Part shown: positions 35,088 to 45,179 of the stretch, piece after piece | Layout: the number at the start of each line of letters is the position of its first letter | Position numbering within the stretch: the stretch's first letter is position 1 | Source: Caballeronia arvi | Lineage (GTDB): Bacteria > Pseudomonadota > Gammaproteobacteria > Burkholderiales > Burkholderiaceae | Direction: 5' to 3' | Assembly (NCBI RefSeq): GCF_001544695.2 | Contig: NZ_FCOM02000006.1 | Span: 218,702-282,701, forward strand | Length of the DNA: 64,000 bases | The notes under the pieces: model-generated | Told to the model about the DNA's origin: nothing | Database searches by the model: none | The model's input: only the letters and a program-made list of their open reading frames with translations | Position numbers and translations under genes: made by a program

Positions 35088-35876
35088 TTATTGCTCAGGC
35101 AGCGACGCTTCCTTCACGCGTTCGATCAGCGCCGCGCGCACGCGATCGCGCACGTCGGCGGGCATCGAAAAACATTCGTAGGCGAGCGCCTGTGCGACGG
35201 TCACGACGCGCATTTCCTCATAGCGCCGGCCGCTCTCGATCATCGCTTCGAACGCGTTGGCGCGCTCGTTGATTTCGATGGGATCGGCGTCGACGAGCAG
35301 CACGGCGTGCGCGAGCACCGCGTAGAGCGGCGCGTCGCGGTCGCCGTGAGGCACCCGCCGCCAGTATTGCGCCGTGCCCGCGATCTTGCGCGCATCGTCG
35401 CCGGGGCCCCACGCGAGATTGAAACGGCCATCACAGAACGAACCTTCGACAGCCTGCCAGTGCGTCAGCACGCCGAGCGAGTTGAGGGCGTCCGCGAGAA
35501 TCCTGCACAGATGCACGTAGATGGATTCCGACAGCGTGCCCATCGGCGCGCGCACCGGATACGCGAGGCTCAGATTCAGAATGCCCGGCCCTTGCGGCAC
35601 GAGGCCGCCGCCCGACAGACGCAGCCACACCGGACAGCCGCGCCGCGCGAAAGCCTCGCGTGCATCGGCGAGCGCCGCGTAACGCTGATAGCTGCGCGGC
35701 ACGACCAGCGACAAGGGCGCTTCCCAGATATGCGCGACGGCGTCGCCAGCGGCGGCGCGTGCGAGCAGCGTTTCCTCCGCCTGCATCGGATCGGCGGGAA
35801 GGGCAGCGGGATCGATCAGGTCGAAAGGCATGGAATCGAAAGGAAAGACGCGCCGACGCCGGCGCGATCCCGACAT
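35088..35876 (-). CDS. lipoate-protein ligase A-like protein
   Basis: The 262-residue protein belongs to the biotin/lipoyl ligase fold: VVPRSYQRYAALADAREAFARRGCPVWLRLSGGGLVPQGP carries the RxSGGG-like lipoate-binding loop in its second half, and GSFCDGRFNLAW and ARKIAGTAQYWRR contain the conserved Lys in KIAGTAQ. It would attach lipoate to the lipoyl domain of a 2-oxo-acid dehydrogenase. Its placement 62 nt after acoC, whose product has such a domain, suggests this is its partner. An internal ATG at about 35831 is another possible start. Confidence 0.83.
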   Translation of the reverse strand: MSGSRRRRRVFPFDSMPFDLIDPAALPADPMQAEETLLARAAAGDAVAHIWEAPLSLVVPRSYQRYAALADAREAFARRGCPVWLRLSGGGLVPQGPGILNLSLAYPVRAPMGTLSESIYVHLCRILADALNSLGVLTHWQAVEGSFCDGRFNLAWGPGDDARKIAGTAQYWRRVPHGDRDAPLYAVLAHAVLLVDADPIEINERANAFEAMIESGRRYEEMRVVTVAQALAYECFSMPADVRDRVRAALIERVKEASLPEQ

Positions 35877-35938
35877 GTTAGTCAAGAAAGCGCCGGCGCG
35901 CCGCGTCGGTGTCCCGCACCGGCGGGCACGTCAGGTGG

Positions 35939-37063
35939 TCAGGCGCTCTTTCCCACGTGCTCCTTCAACAGCGCGTTCACCTCGTTCGCCTTCTCCATCT
36001 GGCTCATGTGTCCGGCATCGTCGAACACGCGCACGGTCGCGCCTTCCGGCGCATGCTTCGCGTGCGCGGCGGGAATGATCTGGTCCTTCCCGCCCCAGAT
36101 CACAAGCACCGGCTTGCCCGTCGCGGCGAGTCTGCCGCCTGGATGCGCGCTTTGCTTTCCGCCCGCGAACAATCCGCCGTTGAGCGAGGTCAGCGCGTCG
36201 CTCACGCCGTCGAGCCGCTTGTACTTCAGCAGATCGTCGAGCATCTGGCGGCTCACGAGTTCGGGATTCGCGAACAGCAGTTCGACCACCGGCTTCAGCT
36301 CGCGGCGCGACTCCGCCGTGACGAAGCCTTCGGTGTACGCGTTGTTCACTTCATCGCCGAAACCGGCGGGCGATATGAGCGCCAGCGACTGCACGCGCTC
36401 CGGCTGATCGACGGCCATCTGCGCCGCGATGCCGCCGCCCATCGAATGGCCGACGAGATGCGCTTTTTGCAGGCCGACCGCATCCATGAATTTCGCGACG
36501 AACGAAGCCAACGCTTCAAGCGAAGTCCCAGGCACTTTCGGCGTCGATTGCCCGTGGCCCGGCAGATCGAGCGCGAACACGCGATGCTTTTCGGCAAGTG
36601 GATCGAGATTGAAGAGCCAGTTGTCGAGATCGCCGCCGAAGCCGTGAAGGAACAGCACCGCGGGGCGGCTGGCATCGTCGCCGCCGCGCGATGCGTAGCG
36701 CACGCGCAAGCCATCGACATCGACGAAGTGATACGCCGCCGCTTCCTCGCCTTCGTCTTCATCTTCCGCGGGCGTCACGTACGACGACACATACGCGTCG
36801 ATATCCGCGTCGCTCACGTCGGCAGGCGCGAGCACGCCGAGCAGCGCTTTCACCGGCAGCACATCGCCTGCCGCCGCCACACGGCGCCGCAACAATCCCG
36901 CGTCGGGCGCTTCGACCGCGTTGGCGATCTTGTCGGTTTCGACATCGAGAATCGGCATGCCGACGGTAATCTCCGTTCCCTCCTTCACGAGCCATTCGTT
37001 GACCGTGCCTTCCTTCATCGACAAGCCCCACTTGGGCATCACGATCGGTGTGATTGCGGCCAT
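35939..37063 (-). CDS. acoC: acetoin dehydrogenase E2 component, lipoyl domain fused to alpha/beta hydrolase
   Basis: The 374-residue protein has an N-terminal lipoyl domain (VETDKIANAVEAP, lipoylated Lys about residue 42). A flexible acidic linker (PAEDEDEGEEAAA) follows, then an alpha/beta hydrolase-type domain with LFLHGFGGDLDNWLFN, VGHSMGGGIAAQMA (nucleophile Ser), a catalytic Asp in IWGGKDQII and His in DDAGHMSQME. This is the typical AcoC of Cupriavidus and Burkholderia. It transfers the acetyl group from AcoAB to CoA. ATG 37063 overlaps the acoB stop by one base. Confidence 0.93.
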   Translation of the reverse strand: MAAITPIVMPKWGLSMKEGTVNEWLVKEGTEITVGMPILDVETDKIANAVEAPDAGLLRRRVAAAGDVLPVKALLGVLAPADVSDADIDAYVSSYVTPAEDEDEGEEAAAYHFVDVDGLRVRYASRGGDDASRPAVLFLHGFGGDLDNWLFNLDPLAEKHRVFALDLPGHGQSTPKVPGTSLEALASFVAKFMDAVGLQKAHLVGHSMGGGIAAQMAVDQPERVQSLALISPAGFGDEVNNAYTEGFVTAESRRELKPVVELLFANPELVSRQMLDDLLKYKRLDGVSDALTSLNGGLFAGGKQSAHPGGRLAATGKPVLVIWGGKDQIIPAAHAKHAPEGATVRVFDDAGHMSQMEKANEVNALLKEHVGKSA

Positions 37064-38079
37064 CAGTGCTTTCCTCCCTTCATGGTTTTTCGTGCGGCGT
37101 CGGCGATGTGCGCGGCGCTCGGAATGTACAAGTCTTCGAGCGTCGGCGAGAACGGCACCGGCGTATGCGGCGCGCACACCATCTCGATGCCCGCCTTCAA
37201 CGCGCCGAACGCGTGCATCGCGACCTGCGCGGAAATATCGGTGGCGATGTTGCAGCGCGGATTCGCTTCATCGACGACGACGAGCCGTCCCGTGTTCTCG
37301 ACCGTCTCAAGCACCGTATCGAGATCGAGCGGCGACAGCGTACGCAGATCGACCACTTCCGCTTCGATGCCTTCTTTCGCGAGCATCGATGCCGCTTCGA
37401 GCGCGCGATGCACCATCAGGCCATACGTGACGATGGACACGTCCTTGCCGTCGCGCACGATGTTCGCCTCGCCGAACGGAATCGCGTACGAGTTTTCGGG
37501 CACTTCGCCTTCGAAGCCGTAGAGGTTTTTGTGCTCGCAGAAGATGACGGGGTCGTTGTCGCGGATCGCCTGAATCAGCAATCCCTTCGTGTCGTAAGGC
37601 GTACTCGGGCACACGACTTTCAGACCAGGAATGTGCGTGAAGAGCGATGTCAGCATCTGGCTGTGCTGAGCCGCCGCGCGAAAGCCCGCGCCGACCATCG
37701 CGCGAATCACGACGGGCGTTTCCGCCTTGCCGCCGAACATGTAGCGGAATTTCGCCGCCTGATTGAAGATCTGGTCGAAGCACACGCCCATGAAGTCGAT
37801 GAACATCAGCTCCGCGACGGGCCGCATGCCGCACGCCGCAGCGCCGATCGCAGCGCCTACATACGCGCTTTCCGACAATGGCGTGTCCAAAAGACGATCG
37901 CCGTGCTTCGCATACAGACCTTTCGTCACGCCGAGCACGCCGCCCCACGCGTCTTTCTCGCCGTCCGCGCCTGCGCCGCCGACGATATCCTCACCCAGCA
38001 CGATCACGCTCGGATCGCGCTGCATTTCCTGATCGAGCGCTTCGTTGATCGCCATCTTCATGCTTAGTTTGCGGGCCAT
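37063..38079 (-). CDS. acoB: acetoin dehydrogenase E1 component, beta subunit
   Basis: The 338-residue protein has the transketolase pyrimidine-binding region (LGEDIVGGAGADGEKDAWGG, DTPLSESAYVGAAIGAA with the catalytic Glu) and the C-terminal domain (VVDLRTLSPLDLDTVLETVE). It forms the heterotetrameric thiamine-diphosphate enzyme with AcoA, cleaving acetoin to acetaldehyde and an acetyl group. It begins 18 nt after acoA. Confidence 0.94.
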   Translation of the reverse strand: MARKLSMKMAINEALDQEMQRDPSVIVLGEDIVGGAGADGEKDAWGGVLGVTKGLYAKHGDRLLDTPLSESAYVGAAIGAAACGMRPVAELMFIDFMGVCFDQIFNQAAKFRYMFGGKAETPVVIRAMVGAGFRAAAQHSQMLTSLFTHIPGLKVVCPSTPYDTKGLLIQAIRDNDPVIFCEHKNLYGFEGEVPENSYAIPFGEANIVRDGKDVSIVTYGLMVHRALEAASMLAKEGIEAEVVDLRTLSPLDLDTVLETVENTGRLVVVDEANPRCNIATDISAQVAMHAFGALKAGIEMVCAPHTPVPFSPTLEDLYIPSAAHIADAARKTMKGGKH

Positions 38080-38097
38080 GATTGTCGTCTCCAGAAT

Positions 38098-39093
38098 TTA
38101 GTATTTGACGTAGACATCGGTGAGCAGATCGGCGGCGCTCGGCAACGGGGCGTCCTTCGCTTCCTGCACCGCGCGGTCGATCAGCGCGGCGACCTCCTTG
38201 TCGATGGCGTCGAGTTCCGCGGGCGCGATCACGTCGGCCTGCGTCACGGCGTTCGCGAACTTCTTGAGGCAATCCTTGTTCGAGCGGATATCGTCGAGCT
38301 CGCCCGGCGCGCGATAGGTCTGCGCGTCGCCTTCGAAATGGCCGTAGAAGCGGATCATCTTGCATTCGAGCAGCGCCGGGCCGCCGCCTTCGCGCGCGCG
38401 CCGGATGACTTCGCCCGCCGCTTCGTACACCGCGAAGAAATCGGTGCCGTCGACGGTCACGCCCGGAATGCCGAAGCCCGCCGCGCGATCCACGTAGCTG
38501 TCGACGGCGGTGCCGTAATCGCGTCCCGTCGATTCCGCGTAGCCGTTGTTCTCGATCACGAAGATCACCGGCAGATTCCACACGGCGGCGAGATTCAGGC
38601 TTTCGAGAAACGTGCCCTGATTCGACGCGCCATCGCCCGCGAACGTGATGCCGACTTCGCCCTTGCCGCGGAACTTCGCCGCGAGCGCAGCGCCGCAGAT
38701 CAACGGCGCGCCCGCGCCGAGAATGCCGTTCGCGCCCATCATGCCTTTCGAAAGATCGGCGATATGCATCGAGCCGCCCTTGCCGTTGCACGAGCCGCCT
38801 TTCTTGCCGTAGATCTCCTTCATCATCTCGACCGGATCGACGCCCTTCGCTATGCAGTGCCCATGTCCGCGATGCGTGCTCGCGATGCGGTCGCCGTCGT
38901 TCAGATGGCTCATGATGCCGACGCCCGCCGCTTCCTCGCCCGCGTAGAGATGCACGAAGCCGGGAATGTCGCCGCGTCCGAAATCGACGTGCAGGCGTTC
39001 CTCGAAATCGCGGATCGTCCGCATCTTGCGATAGACGGTCAGCAGTTCGTCCTTGGAGAGCGGCAAGCCGCCCGCATGTTGCGTAGCTGTCAT
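38098..39093 (-). CDS. acoA: acetoin dehydrogenase E1 component, alpha subunit
   Basis: The 331-residue protein has the thiamine diphosphate motif GDGASNQGTFLESLNLAAVW followed by VIFVIENNGYAESTG. It also has RGHGHCIAKGVDPVEMMKEIYGK, typical of AcoA/PDH E1-alpha. It decarboxylates or cleaves acetoin together with AcoB. It follows acoX by a 24-nt gap. Confidence 0.94.
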   Translation of the reverse strand: MTATQHAGGLPLSKDELLTVYRKMRTIRDFEERLHVDFGRGDIPGFVHLYAGEEAAGVGIMSHLNDGDRIASTHRGHGHCIAKGVDPVEMMKEIYGKKGGSCNGKGGSMHIADLSKGMMGANGILGAGAPLICGAALAAKFRGKGEVGITFAGDGASNQGTFLESLNLAAVWNLPVIFVIENNGYAESTGRDYGTAVDSYVDRAAGFGIPGVTVDGTDFFAVYEAAGEVIRRAREGGGPALLECKMIRFYGHFEGDAQTYRAPGELDDIRSNKDCLKKFANAVTQADVIAPAELDAIDKEVAALIDRAVQEAKDAPLPSAADLLTDVYVKY

Positions 39094-39117
39094 CTCTGTC
39101 TCCTTCGTTGAGGTGGT

Positions 39118-40164
39118 CTAGCGGGGATTGCTCTTGAGCTGACGCATCAGCCCGGACGACGCCGCGTAGCGCATGCAGGCGGCGACATCGATGCTGCGAA
39201 AGGCGTTTTCATGCAACGTGACGGTCACTTCGTCGTCGGGGCCGAAGGCGAGCTCGCGTTCGCCGTCGAGCGCGACGATGCCCGTGCGCTGCTTCACGCG
39301 ATGCGGCACGCCATCGGCGAGACGTGTCCAGTTCGCGATCGGCACCGGTTCGACAAGACCCGGCGCGATCGGCGCGTGCAGATCGAATTCGCCCTTGCCG
39401 GGCGCGGCCAGTTCAATCGCAAGGCCGCCGGCATCGTGACGTCCGAGCGGTTCGAGCAGACCGGCGATCGCAGACATGCCGATCGCCTGCGGATCGGCGT
39501 AAGAAACGTAGACGGCAGCGAGCGTATCGATCTTCCACAGCGCCCGCGCGCCGATGAAATGCTCGTGCGAGATGACGGCATCGACGAGCGCGATATCGCG
39601 GCGCACGACGCCCTTGCGATCTCGTATCTCGATGTCGAGCCGCTTGTTCGACGCAAGCGCTTCCCGCGACGGCACGCGGCCGGTCGCATAGAGTCCCGTC
39701 GCGAGTCCCGCGATCGTCGGCTCGCGCATTTCCGGATACGCGTTGTTCGTGCCGGTGGAGATGCCGGCGATCGGCAGTTGCCCGCATTCGCGCACGACCG
39801 CGCGATGCGTGCCGTCGCCGCCAAGCACGATGAGCGCATCGGCGCCGGCGTCGAGCATCATGCGCGCAGCGCGGAACGTGTCATCGACGCGCGCCGTAAC
39901 GGGCATATCGAGAAACTCGACGGCGGCGAGCGCGGCGTCCGGGCCTTGCTTGCGCGCGAGATGGCGCTGAAGCATGACTTTGAGGCCTTCGCGATCCGGC
40001 ATCATCAAAACGCGATCGACGCCGCACGACGCCAGCGACGAAAGCAGCCGCAACACGATATTCACGCGGTCCGCGAGCTGCAGGCTGTTCGCGTTCGCGA
40101 TGACGCGCCGGATGTCGCGCGCCGAAACAGGATTGGCGATGATGCCGACCAGCGGCTGTGGCAT
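39118..40164 (-). CDS. acoX: AcoX, NAD kinase-like protein of the acetoin operon
   Basis: The 348-residue protein resembles ATP-NAD kinases: VGIIANPVSARDIRRV, DALIVLGGDGTHRAVV (GGDG motif) and GISTGTNNAYPEM. AcoX is found at the head of acetoin operons in Cupriavidus relatives; its exact role is unclear. ATG 40164 is the first gene start after the sigma-54 promoter at 40202-40216. Confidence 0.9.
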   Translation of the reverse strand: MPQPLVGIIANPVSARDIRRVIANANSLQLADRVNIVLRLLSSLASCGVDRVLMMPDREGLKVMLQRHLARKQGPDAALAAVEFLDMPVTARVDDTFRAARMMLDAGADALIVLGGDGTHRAVVRECGQLPIAGISTGTNNAYPEMREPTIAGLATGLYATGRVPSREALASNKRLDIEIRDRKGVVRRDIALVDAVISHEHFIGARALWKIDTLAAVYVSYADPQAIGMSAIAGLLEPLGRHDAGGLAIELAAPGKGEFDLHAPIAPGLVEPVPIANWTRLADGVPHRVKQRTGIVALDGERELAFGPDDEVTVTLHENAFRSIDVAACMRYAASSGLMRQLKSNPR

Positions 40165-40201
40165 TCCTTGTCTCCGTCGTTCTTTTGTGCGGCGGATAAA
40201 G

Positions 40202-40216
40202 GCAAGGCCCATGCCA
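40202..40216 (-). promoter_or_regulatory. sigma-54 promoter of acoXABC
   Basis: Read leftward the site is TGGCATGGGCCTTGC, matching the -24/-12 consensus TGGCAYR-N4-TTGC with exactly 10 nt between the GG and GC dinucleotides. Transcription would start near 40190, giving a short leader to acoX. This agrees with the adjacent sigma-54 activator gene acoR. Confidence 0.8.
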
Positions 40217-40275
40217 ATCGAAAAAGCGCGGGATTTCCCGTAGAAAACGGGGGTTTCGATGCGATGTAACGTGCG

Positions 40276-40299
40276 CCGCCGTGACAGGTGTCACAGCGG
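40276..40299 (-). promoter_or_regulatory. likely AcoR upstream activator site
   Basis: CCGC-c-GTGACA-gg-TGTCAC-a-GCGG is a 24-bp inverted repeat with one mismatch. It lies about 60-85 bp upstream of the sigma-54 promoter, the usual place for an activator of this class. It is also just downstream of acoR. Confidence 0.65.
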
Positions 40300-40333
40300 C
40301 AGGTGTATCGACGAGTACAGGCGTATCGCGTGT

Positions 40334-42316
40334 TCAGTGACCGTTCGTGTCGCGCTGATTCGGGGACTTGATGCCGTAGCGCGCCATGCGCCGATACAGC
40401 GTCATGCGGCTCACGCCGATCTGCCGCGCGACCGCGCTCAGGTTCCAGCTCGCGGCACGCAGGTATTGCATGAGCAGCATGCCTTCGGGCGGCAGGCGAT
40501 GCGGATCGAAGTCTTCGATGATTCGCGGCGGCGGCAGCGTTTCCGCGACGCCGAATCCTTCAGGCAGATCATCGACGTCGATCAGGCCGTTCGCGCACAC
40601 CGCGCGCGCATAACGCAGCGCGTTCGAAAGCTCGCGCAGATTGCCCGGCCAGTCATGCCGATGCAGCCGCTCGCGCGCCGCGGGCGACAGCGTGACTCTG
40701 TCGTCGCCGAGAAACCTGGCGATCAGCCAGTCGAGATCGGTCCGTTCGCGCAGCGGCGGCAGCGTGAAGCGCGCGCCGTTCAGACGGTAGTAGAGGTCTT
40801 CGCGGAAACGTCCGTCCCGCATGAGCGTGTCGAGCGAATGATGGGTCGCGGAAATCACGCGCACATCGACTGAAACAGGCCGCGATGCGCCGATCGCGAG
40901 CACTTCGCCTTCCGCGAGCACGCGCAGCAGACGCGATTGCAGCTCGCGCGGCATGTCGCCGATTTCATCGAGAAAGAGCGTGCCGCCGTCCGCTTCCTGA
41001 ATCAGCCCGCGCTTGGCCCGCGCGCCCGCGCCCGAAAAGCTGTTCGGCAGATGCCCGAACAACTCGCTTTCGATGAGCGTCTCCGGAATCGCCGCGCAAT
41101 TCACCGCGACGAATGGCCCCGCGCGCCGCGCGCTCGCGCGATGCAGCGCCTTCGCGAAAAACTCCTTGCCGCTGCCGGTTTCGCCGTTGACGAGCAGATT
41201 GATCGGCGAATCGACGAGCTTCGCCGCGCGCTCCAGCTGACGCGTGAGCGCAGCATCGCCGCCGGAAAGCGCGGCAAGCGGCGCGGGAATCTCGATGTCA
41301 CGCTGCTTCGCCGTCGCCGAAGAAGGCGTGAAGCACGGCGCGGGCGGCATCACGCTCAGATACAGCAGCGCGCCGGACTTCGCGAGCGGCACCGCGCGCA
41401 ACTCGCTCGGCCGCGAATACACGAAGCGGCCCAGTTCTTCGACGCGCGCATCGAACAGCGTGTCGAAGCGTGCGCCGATCAGCGACGCCGCCGCATCGGC
41501 CGACACCGCGCCCGGCGCGATCGGCCGGCCGATTTCCGCCGCGAGCATCGCGTGCGCGCGCCGATTGTGGCCGACGATGCGCCCGCTCGCATCGAGCGCG
41601 ATCAGAAATTCGGGATTGACATCGACGAATTCCGGCGATGCGTTCAGCTTCAGAATCCAGTCCTGCCGATGTGTACGCAGGAAGTTCGCGTTCTCGATAT
41701 GCCCGGCGTAGATACGCACGAGCTGCAGCGCGAGATTCTGGCTGTCGCGCGCTTGCGGCGACGTGAGCGCGGAGATATCGAGAATGGCGGACAGCGCGCC
41801 GCGCGAATCGTAGAGCGGCGCGGCGGTGCAGGTGAGCGGAATGTGGGTCGCGTCGAAATGGTCGATCTGATGCACCGTCAGCGCCTGGCCCGTCGTCAGT
41901 GCCGTGCCGACCGCGCAGGTGCCCGCGCCCGCTTCGCTCCATTGCGCGCCGAGATAGAGCCCGGCGCGGCGCAACGCGGAATCCGTATTTGCGTCGCCGA
42001 TGTAATCGACGGTCACGCCGAGCGCGTCCGTCAGCAGGACGACGTAACCCATGCCCGCGACTTGCTCGTACAGCGTTTCGAGCCCGTGACGCGCGATGCG
42101 CGCGAAATCGTCGATGCGTTGCTGATGCTCGCGCAGCCGCGTCTGCGGCAGGATGCGCGCTTCCTGCATGCGCGACGGATCGAGCCCGTACTGATGCACG
42201 CAACGCCGCCACGAAGACTCGATGATGCCATCGTGCGTGCGCGGCGAACCGAGCGCGTCCGCCCGCGTGGTCGCCGCGACGACTGCCTCGATGTGCTCGC
42301 GTTGCCGCATGTCCAT
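40334..42316 (-). CDS. acoR: sigma-54-dependent activator of acetoin catabolism
   Basis: The 660-residue protein has an N-terminal GAF-type sensor (about residues 60-210) and a PAS-like middle ([22 protein letters not shown]). The AAA+ domain has Walker A GETGSGKE and Walker [14 protein letters not shown], and a Fis-type helix-turn-helix is at the end ([23 protein letters not shown]). The loop normally GAFTGA reads NSFSGA. AAGGAG six bases before ATG 42316 supports the start. It should activate acoXABC when acetoin is present. Confidence 0.93.
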   Translation of the reverse strand: MDMRQREHIEAVVAATTRADALGSPRTHDGIIESSWRRCVHQYGLDPSRMQEARILPQTRLREHQQRIDDFARIARHGLETLYEQVAGMGYVVLLTDALGVTVDYIGDANTDSALRRAGLYLGAQWSEAGAGTCAVGTALTTGQALTVHQIDHFDATHIPLTCTAAPLYDSRGALSAILDISALTSPQARDSQNLALQLVRIYAGHIENANFLRTHRQDWILKLNASPEFVDVNPEFLIALDASGRIVGHNRRAHAMLAAEIGRPIAPGAVSADAAASLIGARFDTLFDARVEELGRFVYSRPSELRAVPLAKSGALLYLSVMPPAPCFTPSSATAKQRDIEIPAPLAALSGGDAALTRQLERAAKLVDSPINLLVNGETGSGKEFFAKALHRASARRAGPFVAVNCAAIPETLIESELFGHLPNSFSGAGARAKRGLIQEADGGTLFLDEIGDMPRELQSRLLRVLAEGEVLAIGASRPVSVDVRVISATHHSLDTLMRDGRFREDLYYRLNGARFTLPPLRERTDLDWLIARFLGDDRVTLSPAARERLHRHDWPGNLRELSNALRYARAVCANGLIDVDDLPEGFGVAETLPPPRIIEDFDPHRLPPEGMLLMQYLRAASWNLSAVARQIGVSRMTLYRRMARYGIKSPNQRDTNGH

Positions 42317-42470
42317 GCGTGCTCTCCTTGTCTTTCGCGACGCGCCCTTCTTTCACGCGCGCTGTCTTAGGCCATATGATGCGCGAATCGGACGAACGCG
42401 TCATGCGGTGGCATCGCTGCGCCGCAGCAAGAACGCGTCGCCGAATTCAATCAAGAAATGGAGACGACCG

Positions 42471-42701
42471 ATGACGAAAATCGCTTACGAAGATTTCGAG
42501 CGACAGATCGTGCAGCATCACATCATCAAGGGCAACGTGTACGAGAACGGCGCGGCGCTCGTCGAGCGCGCGAACAGGTGGATTGCGGAGAATGGGGTCG
42601 ATGTGCTGAACGTCGAAAGCCTCTCGACGTTCGGCGCCGGCGACGATACCAGCGTCAGCCATTGGTATTCGGGCATTCGCGTCTGGTATCGGACCGAATA
42701 A
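42471..42701 (+). CDS. small protein of unknown function beside acoR
   Basis: The 76-residue protein is MTKIAYEDFERQIVQHHIIK at the start and ends HWYSGIRVWYRTE. It is acidic and aromatic-rich, with no signal peptide. GGAG at 42460 supports ATG 42471. It is divergent from acoR and convergent with the SDR gene, 6 nt away. I do not recognise a family. Confidence 0.75.
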   Translation: MTKIAYEDFERQIVQHHIIKGNVYENGAALVERANRWIAENGVDVLNVESLSTFGAGDDTSVSHWYSGIRVWYRTE

Positions 42702-42707
42702 AAGCGC

Positions 42708-43475
42708 TTAGCCGCGGCCGACGAACGGCATCTTCGTCGCCATCACGGTGTGGAACAGCACGTTTGCGTCGAGCGGCAGATTCGCCATGTACAGCACTGA
42801 CTGACCGACGATTTTCACGTCCATCATCGGTTCGATGGCGATCTCGCCGTTCGCCTGCGGCACGCCCTTCGACATGCGCTCGGAAAGCTCGGTGAATGCA
42901 TTGCCGATATCGATCTGACCGACCGCGATGTCGTACTTGCGGCCATCGAGCGATGCCGATTTCGTCAGCCCGCCGACCGCGTGCTTCGTCGACGTGTAAG
43001 CCGCCGAGTTCGGACGCGGCGCGCTCGCGGAGATCGAGCCGTTGTTGATGATGCGCCCGCCCATCGGCGTTTGCGCCTTCATCGTGCGGAACGCCTGTTG
43101 CAGGCAATAGAACATGCCGTTGAGATTGATGTCGACGACATTGCGCCATTGCTCCGGCGTCCAGTCCTCGAACGGCCCCGGCGGGTTCGACACGCCCGCG
43201 TTGTTGAACAGCAGATCGACGCGGCCGAAGCGCTCGACCGCTGCGTTGAAGAGCTTTTCGACCGATTGCGGATCGGAGACATCGGTCGGAACGGCGAGCG
43301 AGCGATTCTGCGCGTTCGATTCACCGATGACCGCTTCGAGCGGCGCGGGACGCCGACCCGCCAGCACGACCGACCAGCCGTCGCCGAGCAGGGCCAGCGC
43401 CGCCGCACGGCCGATTCCGCTGCCCGCTCCGGTGACGATGGCGATTCGTTGAGACTGGTTGGCTGCGTCGGACAT
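42708..43475 (-). CDS. short-chain dehydrogenase/reductase
   Basis: The 255-residue enzyme has the NAD(P) motif [17 protein letters not shown] in [11 protein letters not shown], catalytic Ser in [12 protein letters not shown] and YxxxK in [10 protein letters not shown], all complete. The substrate is unknown. ATG 43475 is preferred over a codon 15 residues upstream, because [18 protein letters not shown] is family-like and GGAG lies near. Confidence 0.88.
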   Translation of the reverse strand: MSDAANQSQRIAIVTGAGSGIGRAAALALLGDGWSVVLAGRRPAPLEAVIGESNAQNRSLAVPTDVSDPQSVEKLFNAAVERFGRVDLLFNNAGVSNPPGPFEDWTPEQWRNVVDINLNGMFYCLQQAFRTMKAQTPMGGRIINNGSISASAPRPNSAAYTSTKHAVGGLTKSASLDGRKYDIAVGQIDIGNAFTELSERMSKGVPQANGEIAIEPMMDVKIVGQSVLYMANLPLDANVLFHTVMATKMPFVGRG

Positions 43476-43546
43476 ATCGGTGTTCTCCTGTTGTGTGGAG
43501 CGCGACACTCGCGCGCTCATATCGGGAGAGCATTATCGACGACAAT

Positions 43547-44050
43547 TCAGCGGCTGCGCGATGCTTCCGTCGTGACCGGTCCCGCGGTCGTCGTGTTGTG
43601 CGCGCCGCTGCCATCGCAGAAAACGGCGGTCATCACCATCGGTATGACCTGCTTCACGACCGCCGTGCTGCCGGACTCTCGCACCTTCGCCTCCACCGTC
43701 TCCGACGCACCGAGCACCACCACGCCATATGCCGAATCGTTGATCGGCTGGCCGCTGCCGCGCTTGAACATGTCGTCGCCCTGCTCGTAGCCCAGCACGG
43801 CGAAGACGCGAAAGCCGTACGCCGTAAGCTCGCTGCCGTGCGTGGGCTTGAAAGCGTTGACGGAGTTGGCCTCGACGCGCATCGGCTGCGCATTGATGGA
43901 CTTATTGGCGACGAGCGGCGCAATGAATCGGTGCGCACTGGATTTGCAGTCGAGCTGACTTTCGAGCGGGGTCGCTCCGCACAGGCTGGGCAGCAGTCCC
44001 CCGACCACGGCAGCGAATGCGGTAAGCGTTGCGAGAGGAACGGTTTTCAT
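43547..44050 (-). CDS. exported protein of unknown function
   Basis: The 167-residue precursor has a signal peptide (MKTVPLATLTAFAAVVGGLL, with a Cys soon after in PSLCGATP that could be a lipobox-like site but lacks the usual spacing). The mature body contains LTAYGFRVFAVLGYEQGDDMF and AYGVVVLGASETVEAKV, beta-rich in appearance. Two further Cys may pair. No family recognised. Confidence 0.75.
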   Translation of the reverse strand: MKTVPLATLTAFAAVVGGLLPSLCGATPLESQLDCKSSAHRFIAPLVANKSINAQPMRVEANSVNAFKPTHGSELTAYGFRVFAVLGYEQGDDMFKRGSGQPINDSAYGVVVLGASETVEAKVRESGSTAVVKQVIPMVMTAVFCDGSGAHNTTTAGPVTTEASRSR

Positions 44051-44429
44051 GGCAGCGTTAAACCAACGGTTCGTAAGACCGACAGAGATGCTCGGGCATC
44101 ATCGTCGATGCAATAAGCGAGCCAGCGAACCGGCCCGCACGTCGCGCAGGCGCTGCATTATTCCCGCAAGGGCTTGGTTTCTTTGGTGTTGGTTAGCTTC
44201 TTGACCTTTGGCGCTTCGCGCAATCCTCGTACGTTTCCGGCGATTACTACAAGCTCTTTGTAGTCGAGGCAATGACAGGTTCTGCGCTTCGACACGCGGC
44301 GTCTGTACGAGATCCCGCAATCTTTTCCTTTCGATGAGTCGTGCGGATGACACCGCGCGCCGTGGTGTCTTCAGGGCACGAATCCGGTGAAATCGTTATA
44401 TTCGCCGATTCGACCCTCGAGGACCTTAC
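44051..44429. other. intergenic region with two inverted repeats
   Basis: No gene is seen. ACTACAA-gctct-TTGTAGT (44246-44264, 7-bp arms) and GACACC-N9-GGTGTC (44349-44369) are the symmetric elements. The second lies about 60 nt before the GST gene and could be its operator. CGAGGACC near 44420 is the ribosome site. Confidence 0.5.
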
Positions 44430-45134
44430 ATGCCTGTTCTCTCTGATTTCCCGATCACCAAAAAATGGCCCGCTCAGCATCCCGAGCGGATCCAGCTCTA
44501 CTCGCTGCCGACGCCCAATGGCGTGAAAGTATCGATCACGCTCGAGGAAACCGGCTTGCCGTACGAGCCGCATCTCGTTCGCTTCGATGCGAACGATCAG
44601 ATGTCGGACGAATTTCTGTCGCTCAATCCGAACAACAAGATTCCCGCAATCATCGATCCGAACGGACCCAATGGCGAGCCGCTGCCGCTGTTCGAATCCG
44701 GCGCGATTCTCGTCTACCTCGCGGCGAAGAGCGGCCAGCTCATGCCCGACGATGTCGCGAAGCGCTATGAAACGCTGCAATGGCTGATGTTCCAGATGGG
44801 CGGCATCGGCCCGATGTTCGGGCAAGTCGGCTTCTTCCACAAGTTTGCCGGAAAGGAGTACGAGGACAAGCGGCCTCGCGCGCGTTACGTCGCGGAATCG
44901 AAGCGGCTGCTTGCCGTGCTCGACAAGCGCCTCGACGGCCGCGACTGGATCATGGGCGACGAGTACAGCATCGCCGATATTTCGGTGTTTCCGTGGGTGC
45001 GCAATCTCGTCGGCTTTTATGAAGCGCGGGAGCTGGTGGATTTTCACGAGTTTCCAAATGTGGAGCGCGCGCTTGGAGCGTTTCTCGCGCGGCCGGCAGT
45101 GCAGCGCGGGCTGGATATTCCGAAGCGCGGGTGA
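44430..45134 (+). CDS. Nu-class glutathione S-transferase, YfcG-like
   Basis: The 234-residue protein has the Nu-class N-terminus (RIQLYSLPTPNGVKVSITLEE, in which TPNG is the glutathione-binding turn), NPNNKIPAIID and FESGAILVYLA. The C-terminal helical domain has WLMFQMGGIGPMFGQVGFF and SIADISVFPWV. Family members are disulfide-bond reductases using two glutathiones. It stands alone. Confidence 0.9.
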   Translation: MPVLSDFPITKKWPAQHPERIQLYSLPTPNGVKVSITLEETGLPYEPHLVRFDANDQMSDEFLSLNPNNKIPAIIDPNGPNGEPLPLFESGAILVYLAAKSGQLMPDDVAKRYETLQWLMFQMGGIGPMFGQVGFFHKFAGKEYEDKRPRARYVAESKRLLAVLDKRLDGRDWIMGDEYSIADISVFPWVRNLVGFYEARELVDFHEFPNVERALGAFLARPAVQRGLDIPKRG

Positions 45135-45148
45135 TTTTCGCGTTCAAC

Positions 45149-45179
45149 CGTCGGCAGACGCTTGATGCGTCTGCCGACG
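45149..45179 (+). terminator. long stem-loop after the GST gene
   Basis: CGTCGGCAGACGC and GCGTCTGCCGACG form a perfect 13-bp stem with loop TTGAT. The following AAGATTTT is a poor T tract, so it may act as a weak terminator or an mRNA 3'-end stabiliser. Confidence 0.55.
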
